Shown here piece after piece: positions 25,763 through 33,560 of a stretch of 64,000 nt of DNA. The DNA is from Sphingomonas taxi (lineage in GTDB: Bacteria; Pseudomonadota; Alphaproteobacteria; Sphingomonadales; Sphingomonadaceae), in NCBI GenBank assembly GCA_003243195.1, contig QFQI01000008.1:178232-242231 (forward strand), read 5' to 3'. A program made the position numbers and the translations under genes. Position 1 is the first letter of the stretch. Every line of letters starts with the position of its first letter. Under the pieces are notes generated by a model. That model was not told where the DNA came from. It ran no database searches and saw only the letters and a program-made list of their open reading frames with translations.

Positions 25763-26620
25763 TTACTGGATGGTCTGTCGCCAGCCGCTGGGCGTCTGCC
25801 CGGCGTGGTGGCGGAAGGCGCGGGTGAAATGGCTCTGGCTGGTGAAGCCGAGCTGGTCGGCGATCGCGGCGATCGACATGTCCGATGCGCCGAGCAGGTC
25901 CTGCGCGCGCTCCAGCCGCGCCTTCATCACGTATTGATGCGGTGTGGTGCCGGTCGCCCGCTTGAACACGCGGCAGAAGTGCGAGGCGGTCAGCCCGGCG
26001 CGCGCCGCCAGTGTCTCCAGCGTATGCGCGTCCTCGGGGTGGGCGAGGATCTCGTTCATGATCTGATGGATGCGATAGGCGGAGAAATCCGCGCTCGGGA
26101 AGGCGGCATCGCTGCTGGGGGTGGTGCCGCGCAGCGTATGCGCTTTCAGCGCATCGAGCAGCGTGCCGATGTACGACACCCGTTCCTGCGTCGGCGCGGC
26201 ATAGAGTTCGCCGAGGATCTGGCGGGTCAGCGCGATGCCGAGCGGATCGGCGAAGGCGAAACGCATGGCGCGGAACTGGTCCACCGCGCTTTGCTGCGTC
26301 AATTCGCCGACCGGAACGGAGACGGTGACGACGTCCAGTTCGCCGTCGATCCGCCAGCCGGTGCTGACCCCGGCGGGGACGATCGTCGCGCAGCCGGGGA
26401 TCGAGCGCGACTGGCTCCAGTGATCCGCCTCCCACAGCCGGGTGTCGGGCTTGCCGCCGACATGGACGACGAACACCGGATCCACCAGCGCGGGCAATTC
26501 GTAGCTGCCGATGAACTGCCGCCAGCGCGCGAATTGCCAGGCGCCGATGTTGACGCTGCGGTCGGGCGCGCGGCCCAGCGTCTTGGTGATGATGGTTTCG
26601 TTGCTGGGCACGACCGGCAT
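25763..26620 (-). CDS. AraC-family transcriptional regulator
   Basis: This 285-residue protein has an N-terminal sensing domain and a C-terminal pair of AraC helix-turn-helices (about residues 185-283), with LETLAARAGLTASHFCRVFK and IAAIADQLGFTSQSHFTRAF. It lies inside the receptor-P450-alcohol dehydrogenase-ferredoxin reductase operon, 11 bases after the P450 stop, so it is expressed with its likely targets. It would be a positive feedback activator if it controls the operon promoter near 30126-30307. Confidence 0.9.
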   Translation of the reverse strand: MPVVPSNETIITKTLGRAPDRSVNIGAWQFARWRQFIGSYELPALVDPVFVVHVGGKPDTRLWEADHWSQSRSIPGCATIVPAGVSTGWRIDGELDVVTVSVPVGELTQQSAVDQFRAMRFAFADPLGIALTRQILGELYAAPTQERVSYIGTLLDALKAHTLRGTTPSSDAAFPSADFSAYRIHQIMNEILAHPEDAHTLETLAARAGLTASHFCRVFKRATGTTPHQYVMKARLERAQDLLGASDMSIAAIADQLGFTSQSHFTRAFRHHAGQTPSGWRQTIQ

Positions 26621-26631
26621 CTACCCCTCCG

Positions 26632-27861
26632 TCACGCAGGCCGCAGGATGACGTCGAGGTTCTTCAGGCCGTTGATGAAGTTCGACCGGAACCGTCGCGG
26701 CGGCGCTTGCACCTCGAAGGATGTAACACGATCGGCCAGCATGTCGAACGCGATCCGCAACTGCATCTCCGCCAGCCGCGACCCGACGCAAACGTGCTGC
26801 CCCGCGCCGAAGCCGACATGCTGCGCGCCCTTGCGGTGGACGTCGAAGCGGTCGGCATCGGGAAAGACGCCGTCGTCGCGATTGGCGGAAATGTACCACA
26901 GCACCACCTTGTCGCCCTTCGCGATCCGCCGGCCGCCCACGGCCGTGTCCTCCATCGCGGTACGGCGCATGTGCATGACCGGGCTGGCATGGCGGACCAT
27001 TTCCGGCGCGGCGGTCTTCAGCACGTCGCGGTCGGCGCGGATCGCCTCCCATTGCCCGGGATGGGCGGAGAAGGCCGCGACGCTGTGGCTGAGCGAATTG
27101 CGCGTCGTTTCATTGCCGCCGACGAGCACCAGGATGAGGTTGGCGATGAAATCGCGAAACGACACCGGCACGCCGTCGATTGCGGCGTTGGCGAGCAGCG
27201 AGGCGATGTCGCTGGTGGGTTCGGCCCGGCGCGCGTCGAACAGCTCCTGTCCGAACGCGAAGAACTCGCCGAGCGTCGCCGCCATCGCCTCCGGGCTCTG
27301 GCGGAACTCCGGGTCATCCTCCCCGACGAAGGCGTTGGTCCAGTCATACAGCTTCGGCCACAGGTCGATGGAGACGCCGAGCAGTTCGGCCAGCGTCATC
27401 AGCGGCAGCGGCGCGGACAGCAGCGGCACGAGGTTGACCGGCTCGCCCAGCGGAATGTCGGCCACCAGCCGCGCAACGCGTGCGCGGATGCGCGTCTCGA
27501 TGTCGCCGAGCCGCGCGGGTGACAGGGCGGGCATGACGAACTTGCGATAGCGGGTATGGATCGGCGGATCGCGCGAGATGAACGGGATGCCGATCGCCGA
27601 TTCCCCCGCGCCGGTCAGCCCGACCTCATTTTCGTTGAAGATGCGGTGGCCGCCATTCTCATAGGCCGAGGAGAACAGCGCGGGCTGGCGCGACACGTCC
27701 ACGATGTCGGCGTGGCGCAGCACCGACCAGAAGCCGGGGCCATCGGCTTCCGGGGTCCAGTGGACCGGATCGGTGTGCCGCAACTCGGCGAAGACCTCCC
27801 ACGGTACCCCGGCCTCGTAGAGCGCGGGATTCTTCAGGTCGGGGATCAGGATCGTCGCCAT
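26632..27861 (-). CDS. Cytochrome P450
   Basis: This 409-residue soluble bacterial P450 has the heme-ligand motif FGAGQHVCVG with C358, the I-helix VGGNETTRNS with the oxygen-activating acid/Thr pair, and EMVRHASPV for the E-x-x-R helix. The N-terminal half has HTRYRKFVMPALSP, as in CYP125/CYP108-like hydroxylases of sterol side chains and terpenes. The specificity is not settled. It needs a ferredoxin and reductase; the reductase is three genes downstream. Its start overlaps the receptor stop (TGATG), so the two are coupled. Confidence 0.92.
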   Translation of the reverse strand: MATILIPDLKNPALYEAGVPWEVFAELRHTDPVHWTPEADGPGFWSVLRHADIVDVSRQPALFSSAYENGGHRIFNENEVGLTGAGESAIGIPFISRDPPIHTRYRKFVMPALSPARLGDIETRIRARVARLVADIPLGEPVNLVPLLSAPLPLMTLAELLGVSIDLWPKLYDWTNAFVGEDDPEFRQSPEAMAATLGEFFAFGQELFDARRAEPTSDIASLLANAAIDGVPVSFRDFIANLILVLVGGNETTRNSLSHSVAAFSAHPGQWEAIRADRDVLKTAAPEMVRHASPVMHMRRTAMEDTAVGGRRIAKGDKVVLWYISANRDDGVFPDADRFDVHRKGAQHVGFGAGQHVCVGSRLAEMQLRIAFDMLADRVTSFEVQAPPRRFRSNFINGLKNLDVILRPA

Positions 27862-30125
27862 CAGAATGCCACCCGGATCGAGCCGCCATAGGTGCGCGGC
27901 GTGGAGGGGATGAGGAAATTGTAGGGGAAGCCCGCCCCGCGCAGGTCGAGGCCATAGGAATAGACGCGCGCGTTGAGCAGGTTGTTGGCGAACGCCTTGA
28001 ACGTGAAGCGCCCGGTGGTCAGCGCCGCGGTCAGATTGACCTTCGCATAGCCGGATTGTTGCAGCTCGCTGTTGCGCTGCCCCGATCCGGCGACGTCGAT
28101 GTCGTTGAAGGGCGAGAAATACTGTCGCGAGAAATAGGCGACGCTGGGGGAAACGGTCAGGGCGTTGCCGTCTTTCCTGAACAAGGTGAGGTCCAGCCCG
28201 CCCTGTGCGGTGAAGCGCGGCGCGAACGGCAGATCGTTGCCGTCCAGCACGGTGTTCTGGAGCGTCAGCGTCTTGTAGGTCGAATGGAGATACCCCGCGG
28301 CCGCGTTCACCGTGATCGCCGGCGACAGCCGCCAGCGCGCCTCCGCCTCCGCGCCATAGACCTGCGCCTTGGGAGCGTTGACCAGGAACGACACCGGGCC
28401 GGGGCGCGTATCCTGCACCTGCTGGTTGTTGTAATCGTAGTAGAAGCCCGCCGCGCTGAGCGTCAGGGCGTTGTCGAAATAGCGGCCCTTCAGCCCGACC
28501 TCATAGGCGTTGACCCGTTCCGGCGCGATATAGTTGATCCCCGCCGACGAGGTGTAGCCGCCGCCGTTGAACGCGCCCGAGCGATAGCCGCGATTGTAGC
28601 TGGCATAGACGAGCGTCCCGCCCTCGAACGTGTAGCTGAGCGATACGCGGCCGGTCAGCGCGTTGTTGCTGCCGTCGAGCGCGAAGCGCGCTTCCGGGTC
28701 GTAGGCACAGGTGCCCGGCACGCCGGGGCAGGGGACCGTCGTCGCGAGCGGCACCTGCGGCCCGCCGACGTCGCCGGCGAACAGATAGGCATGGCCATCG
28801 CGATACTGGCTGCGGTCCCACGTATAGCGCGCGCCGAGCGTCAGCGTCAGACGGCTGGTCAGTTCATAGTCGCCCTGCGCGAACACCGCATAGGAGCGGC
28901 GGACCTGCCGGTAATGCTGGAAGAAGCCGCCGTTGACCCCCGGAGCCACCGCCTGTCCGATGTTGAAGCTATTGTCGGTGGTGACGGTATCGCGTCCGTA
29001 GAATCCGCCGCCGACCAGCTTCAGCCGCTCGCCGTCGTAGTTGAGGCGCGCTTCCTCGCTGAACTGGTCGAACTTCGATTGCCAGTTGATGTCGAGCACG
29101 TCGAGCGGCGCGCCGTCGGCGGCCTGTTGCAGATCCTGTTTGCCGCCATCGCGCGAGGTGATCGAGGTCAGCGTCAGCGCCGGCGACAGTTCGTAGGCGA
29201 TCGTCGCCGAGGCGCCATATGCCTCGGTCCGGTTCAGCCCGATGCGGTTCTCGTTCACCTGGAAGAAGCCGAGCCCGGTGCGGAACGGCTGAAGGCCCTG
29301 CACCGCCGCCTGCGTGCCGCGATCGCGTCCGCCATAGACCTTGATCCTGATGTCGAGCGGTCCGGCGCCGGGGCGGATGCGCAGGGTCGCGCGACCCTGC
29401 AACGTGTCCTGCGAATTGGCATCGCGCCCGCCGGGATAGACGTTGTCGATCTGCCCGTTGCCCTTCACGTAATTGCCCGCGATGCGGAAGCCGAGTTGAT
29501 CCTCGACCATCGTCGTCTCGATCGCGGCCTGCGCGGTGAAGGTGTCGAAGTTGCCGTAGCCTGCCTCGGCATAGCCTTCGTTGCCGCTCAGCGTCGGCGA
29601 CCGGGTGATGAAGTTGATCGCGCCGCCGGTGGTGTTGCGCCCGAACAGCGTGCCCTGTGGCCCGCGCAGCACCTCGACCCGCTCCAGATCGAACAGCCCC
29701 ATGCCGTGCGCGGTGCGGCTGGCGAGGTACACATCGTCGACATAGACGCCGATCGGCGACGCCTGGTTGGAATTATATTCGTTCGCCACGCTGATCCCGC
29801 GCAGCGAGAAATTGGGCTGGGTGGAGCCATAGGGGCTGCTGACCTGAAGGTTGGGAACGGCGGCGGCGAGGTTGGCCGAATTGGTGATCCCCTTCGTCGT
29901 CAGCGTGTTGCCGCCGATTGCCGAGATCGCGATCGGCACCGTCAGGATCGATTGTTCGCGGCGTTGCGCGGTGACGATGATGTCGCCGTCCGGCGCGGTG
30001 CGCGGCGCGCTCGCCTCGGTCGGCGCGCTCGCATCGGCTCCTGCCGCCGCGCTCTGCGCATGGCTGACCGCAGGAAATGTCAACGAGACGCCTGCCAACA
30101 AGGCAGCGGTGGTGCTGGCTTTCAT
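27861..30125 (-). CDS. TonB-dependent outer-membrane receptor (operon with P450)
   Basis: This 754-residue receptor has a signal peptide (MKASTTAALLAGVSLTFPAV), the TonB-box-like DIIVTAQRREQSIL, the plug motif VLRGPQGTLFGRNTTGGAINFIT and a barrel ending GGSIRVAF. AAGGAGA precedes the ATG at 30125, which is chosen over 30167. Translational coupling to the P450 strongly suggests that it imports the P450 substrate, a hydrophobic molecule rather than iron. It leads the five-gene minus-strand operon. Confidence 0.92.
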   Translation of the reverse strand: MKASTTAALLAGVSLTFPAVSHAQSAAAGADASAPTEASAPRTAPDGDIIVTAQRREQSILTVPIAISAIGGNTLTTKGITNSANLAAAVPNLQVSSPYGSTQPNFSLRGISVANEYNSNQASPIGVYVDDVYLASRTAHGMGLFDLERVEVLRGPQGTLFGRNTTGGAINFITRSPTLSGNEGYAEAGYGNFDTFTAQAAIETTMVEDQLGFRIAGNYVKGNGQIDNVYPGGRDANSQDTLQGRATLRIRPGAGPLDIRIKVYGGRDRGTQAAVQGLQPFRTGLGFFQVNENRIGLNRTEAYGASATIAYELSPALTLTSITSRDGGKQDLQQAADGAPLDVLDINWQSKFDQFSEEARLNYDGERLKLVGGGFYGRDTVTTDNSFNIGQAVAPGVNGGFFQHYRQVRRSYAVFAQGDYELTSRLTLTLGARYTWDRSQYRDGHAYLFAGDVGGPQVPLATTVPCPGVPGTCAYDPEARFALDGSNNALTGRVSLSYTFEGGTLVYASYNRGYRSGAFNGGGYTSSAGINYIAPERVNAYEVGLKGRYFDNALTLSAAGFYYDYNNQQVQDTRPGPVSFLVNAPKAQVYGAEAEARWRLSPAITVNAAAGYLHSTYKTLTLQNTVLDGNDLPFAPRFTAQGGLDLTLFRKDGNALTVSPSVAYFSRQYFSPFNDIDVAGSGQRNSELQQSGYAKVNLTAALTTGRFTFKAFANNLLNARVYSYGLDLRGAGFPYNFLIPSTPRTYGGSIRVAF

Positions 30126-30224
30126 CGCCCTCTCCTTCGCGTGGAGGCTCTGGACGGCCTCCCTCACCTCGATGTGTAGCGCCGATCATGGCCACCGGCC
30201 TTGCATCGGCTTGTTCCGCTTTTT

Positions 30225-30243
30225 GACATTTCCTGCCGCGGGC
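30225..30243 (+). promoter_or_regulatory. Shared upstream motif, copy before the aldehyde dehydrogenase
   Basis: GACATTTCCTGCCGCGGGC lies between the divergent receptor and aldehyde dehydrogenase genes, and its near copy precedes the acyl-CoA ligase (21818-21835). It overlaps a perfect TTGACA (30223-30228), but no matching -10 box follows at normal spacing. It is possibly an AraC binding site. Confidence 0.4.
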
Positions 30244-30307
30244 TGCGCCGGATCGCGCCGTCTGCTATGCCGCGTGTCGAGGACGCGGCCCGATCGAGGC
30301 GCGCGCG

Positions 30308-31735
30308 ATGGAGAGCGAGATGGAGTTCGACGGCCCTTACACGATGACCATCGGTGGCCAGCCGGTCGCCGGGGCCGCGATGCTGGATGTGCTCAACCCC
30401 GCGACCGAGCAGGTGATCGCCCGCGCTCCCGACGCCTCGCGCGAGCAACTGGACGCGGCGGTGGCAGCGGCGCGCGATGCCTTTCCCGCCTGGGCGGCGA
30501 CCCCGATCAAGGAGCGCCGCGTGCTGATCGACCGTCTGGGTGACGCATTGTTCGCGCAGGTCGAGCCGTTCAAGCGGTTGCTGACCGCCGAACAGGGCAA
30601 GCCGCACGAGGATGCGGCCAAGGAGGTGATGGGCGCGGCGTGGTGGCTGAAGGGAGCGGCGACGCTGGACCTGCCGGTGACCGTCAACGAAGATTCGGAC
30701 GAGCGCCGCAGCGAGACGCGGCACGTGCCGGTCGGCGTTGTCGGCGCGATCGCGCCGTGGAACTTCCCGATGGTGCTGGCGATGTTCAAGGTCGGGCCGG
30801 CGCTGCTCGCGGGCAATACGATGGTGCTGAAACCGTCACCCTTCACCCCGCTGACCACGTTGAGGTTCGGCGAACTGGCGGCGTCGATCCTGCCGCCCGG
30901 CGTGCTGAACGTGGTCAGCGGCGGCGATGCGCTGGGACCGTGGCTGACCGAACATCCGGGCATTGACAAGGTGAGCTTCACCGGATCGACCGCGACCGGG
31001 CGGCGCGTGATGCAGAGCGCGTCGGCGACGCTGAAGCGCGTGACGCTGGAACTGGGCGGCAACGACCCCGCCATCGTGCTGCCTGATGCCGATGTCGCAG
31101 CGATCGCCGAGAAGCTGTTCTGGGCGGCGTTCGCCAACAACGGTCAGATCTGCATCGCGACGAAGCGGATGTACGTGCATGAGGACATCTACGACGCGCT
31201 GAAGGCGGCGCTGGTCGCCTATGCCGCGACCGTGAAGATCGGTGACGGATCGGAGCAGGGGACACGGCTGGGGCCGATCAACAACCGCGCGCAATATGAG
31301 CGCGTGCTCGACCTGATCCGCGATGCGAAGGAGCGCGGCTATACCTTCCTGACCGGCGGCGACGCGGCGGAGGTGCCGGGCTATTTCATCCCGGTGACGA
31401 TCATCGACAACCCGCCCGAGGACAGCCGGATCGTTCAGGAGGAACAATTCGGTCCGGTCCTGCCGCTGCTGAAGTTCCGCGACGTCGACGATGCGATCGC
31501 GCGTGCCAATGCCAGCGATTACGGGCTGGGCGCGTCGGTGTGGGGCGGTGACGAGGACGCGGCCTTCGCGGTCGCCGAGCGGATCGCGAGCGGGACGGTG
31601 TGGGTGAACGAAACGCAGCACCTGAGTCCGCTGGCCGCGTTCGGCGGTATCAAACAGTCCGGGGTGGGCATCGAGGGCGGCGTCGACGGGTTGCTGGAGT
31701 ATACGAACGTGAAGACGCTCGTCCGCCGGCATTGA
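30308..31735 (+). CDS. NAD(P)-dependent aldehyde dehydrogenase
   Basis: This 475-residue ALDH has APWNFPM and KPSPFTPL for cofactor binding, the general base E248 (LELGGNDP) and the nucleophile C282 (NNGQICIATK). It oxidises an aldehyde to the acid. Divergent from the receptor-P450-alcohol dehydrogenase operon, it is the natural third oxidation step before CoA ligation. An in-frame ATG at 30320 is a possible alternative start. GAGG at 30296-30299 supports 30308. Confidence 0.92.
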   Translation: MESEMEFDGPYTMTIGGQPVAGAAMLDVLNPATEQVIARAPDASREQLDAAVAAARDAFPAWAATPIKERRVLIDRLGDALFAQVEPFKRLLTAEQGKPHEDAAKEVMGAAWWLKGAATLDLPVTVNEDSDERRSETRHVPVGVVGAIAPWNFPMVLAMFKVGPALLAGNTMVLKPSPFTPLTTLRFGELAASILPPGVLNVVSGGDALGPWLTEHPGIDKVSFTGSTATGRRVMQSASATLKRVTLELGGNDPAIVLPDADVAAIAEKLFWAAFANNGQICIATKRMYVHEDIYDALKAALVAYAATVKIGDGSEQGTRLGPINNRAQYERVLDLIRDAKERGYTFLTGGDAAEVPGYFIPVTIIDNPPEDSRIVQEEQFGPVLPLLKFRDVDDAIARANASDYGLGASVWGGDEDAAFAVAERIASGTVWVNETQHLSPLAAFGGIKQSGVGIEGGVDGLLEYTNVKTLVRRH

Positions 31736-31757
31736 CGGTCCTCTTCCCGGCACGCGA

Positions 31758-33227
31758 TCAGGGTGCCGCGCGCCCTGCGCAAACGGCCCCGCGCAGGTCG
31801 CGGCGCGCCACGGCGCGGTCCTGTTCGAAGGCGAGATAGCTGCGCCCGGCGGCGTCGTACCGAGGCCAGCGCGGCACCTCCGTGCCGTTCGGGTCGCCGG
31901 TGCGGATGAAGTTCAGCCAGTAACGCCGCAGCGGCGGATCGCCGGCTACCGGCCTGTCGAACACGAAGCCGAGCTCGCTGCCGTGGGTGACCGGAAGGCC
32001 GGGCCGCGCATGATCGAGCTGATATTGCCAGACCGCGCTGCCCGCCGCGGCAAGCGCCTTCGACACCGCGATCGTCGGGCAGCGGAAGACGAGGTCGGTG
32101 CCGAGTTGCATCGCCACGTCGCCCAGTCGCGGATCGGGGGCCGGCGGGGTGGGGCCGGTCATCCGGTAGACGGCGCGCACGCGTGCGGCGGTGCGCGGAA
32201 ATTCGCGTGCGATCACCGGGCGCGGATCCTGCCCCGCATAGCCGGTGAATTCCTGTGCGTTGACGCCGATGATCGTGGGGACGCGCGCGACCCTTCCGCC
32301 GGCCAGCGCGGCGGCCGGCGTCTCGCGCAGGAATCGTCCGTCGACCACTGCCTGCAACCAGATGAAGCTGTCGTCGTCGAGATCGGGTACGTCGACCGCC
32401 TCCTGCGCGGCGAGGATCCTGGCGAGCGGTAGCGCGCGCAGGGCCGCGGCGTTCGCGGCGACCGGCGCGCCGGCCGTCGCGGCGATCGTCGTGCCCAGCC
32501 GTTCGTTCTGCGCCAGCGTGCGTGGCGCGACGCCGAACCCGGGCGTGCCGCTTTGTTCGATCGCCCGCGCGAACAGACCGCGCGACGCGGGCGCGAGCAG
32601 GTGAAGGCCGACGTCCTGCGCCCCGGCCGAGCCGCCGGCGATGGTGACGTGCGCGGGATCGCCGCCGAATGCCGCGATATTGTCCCTCACCCAGCGCAGC
32701 GCCGCCTGCTGGTCCATCAGCCCGTAATTGCCCGACGTCCCACCCTGTTCGGCGGAGAGCGCGGGGTGCGACAGGAAGCCGAGCGCGCCGAGCCGGTACT
32801 GGATCGACACCAGCACGATGCCGCCATCGGTGAGATGCGATTCGACGGTGCCCCCACCCGCGCCGCCGCGATTGCCGCCGCCGTGGATCCACACCAGGAC
32901 GGGACGTCGGGCGGCGGGATCGAGGCCGGGCGAGCGGATGTCGAGGAACAGGCAATCCTCCGAGCCGCCGGCCGACGCCGCCCGGTTCCAGTCGCCGTAT
33001 ACCGGCTGCGCGCAGGCGGGATGCGCTGCGGTCGCGTCCACCGCTTCCTCATGGGGTGAAGGAGGTGCCGGAGGCTGCCAGCGGCGCGGGCCGACCGGCG
33101 GCTGCGCGAAGCGGATGCCGCGGAACACGCCGCCGCCGCCCGGCAGCGGTTCGCCGCGTACCGGGCCGTCGGTCGTCACCACCACCGCACCCGGCGCCGT
33201 CGCGGCCAGCAGCAATGCCGCGATCAT
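31758..33227 (-). CDS. Carboxylesterase, type B (alpha/beta hydrolase)
   Basis: This 489-residue type-B carboxylesterase has the oxyanion segment WIHGGGNRGGAGG, the nucleophile S200 in GGSAGA, SEDCLFLDI near the N terminus, and the catalytic His in VTHGSELGFVF. A short hydrophobic signal-like N terminus (MIAALLLAATAPGA) suggests periplasmic export. It hydrolyses esters, perhaps releasing an alcohol or acid for the neighbouring oxidation genes. It is convergent with the aldehyde dehydrogenase and divergent from the third TonB receptor. The much longer upstream reading frame is rich in Arg/Pro and was not used. Confidence 0.88.
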   Translation of the reverse strand: MIAALLLAATAPGAVVVTTDGPVRGEPLPGGGGVFRGIRFAQPPVGPRRWQPPAPPSPHEEAVDATAAHPACAQPVYGDWNRAASAGGSEDCLFLDIRSPGLDPAARRPVLVWIHGGGNRGGAGGGTVESHLTDGGIVLVSIQYRLGALGFLSHPALSAEQGGTSGNYGLMDQQAALRWVRDNIAAFGGDPAHVTIAGGSAGAQDVGLHLLAPASRGLFARAIEQSGTPGFGVAPRTLAQNERLGTTIAATAGAPVAANAAALRALPLARILAAQEAVDVPDLDDDSFIWLQAVVDGRFLRETPAAALAGGRVARVPTIIGVNAQEFTGYAGQDPRPVIAREFPRTAARVRAVYRMTGPTPPAPDPRLGDVAMQLGTDLVFRCPTIAVSKALAAAGSAVWQYQLDHARPGLPVTHGSELGFVFDRPVAGDPPLRRYWLNFIRTGDPNGTEVPRWPRYDAAGRSYLAFEQDRAVARRDLRGAVCAGRAAP

Positions 33228-33560
33228 CGCGCGCGGCCCCGTGTCGCGGCGTGTTCCGGTCCGTCCATCGTCATGAGGCGAACCATGGCAATCGTCCTTG
33301 GGGTGCATGCGAGCGGTGTTGCAGCGCGGCGTCGGATCATCGGATGGTCTCCACAATGGCTGCCGCGCCGCGGATGTCGATCGGGCGTCGCGCCGGATGG
33401 TCGCTCGTGCCCCCCCGCGCCGTGGCGGCGGCCGGATCCGATGGCATGGCGGCATGCTGTCATTACCCGATGTACCACTTGCCTGCCTCAGGAAAAGCTG
33501 ATTTAATAAAGATGCCTGATTTAACGATACAAGTCGTAGGGTATCAAAGGAGGGGGAATA
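33228..33560. other. Intergenic region before the glycan-locus TonB receptor
   Basis: This 333-bp region has no convincing ORF. It turns AT-rich after 33465, where a 9-bp direct repeat (33498-33524) and the receptor's strong AAGGAGG site (33546-33552) lie. The carboxylesterase promoter must be in its left part. Confidence 0.5.
33498..33524. repeat. Direct repeat CTGATTTAA, candidate operator
   Basis: CTGATTTAA occurs at 33498-33506 and again at 33516-33524, 18 bp apart, just upstream of the receptor's ribosome binding site and in the only AT-rich stretch nearby. This spacing is near two helical turns, as for a tandem regulator site or an overlapping promoter. Confidence 0.4.

Noticed and set aside
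30223..30228. Perfect TTGACA as a -35 box for the aldehyde dehydrogenase
   Set aside because: No -10-like hexamer at 16-18 bp; treated as part of the shared GACATTTC element instead.
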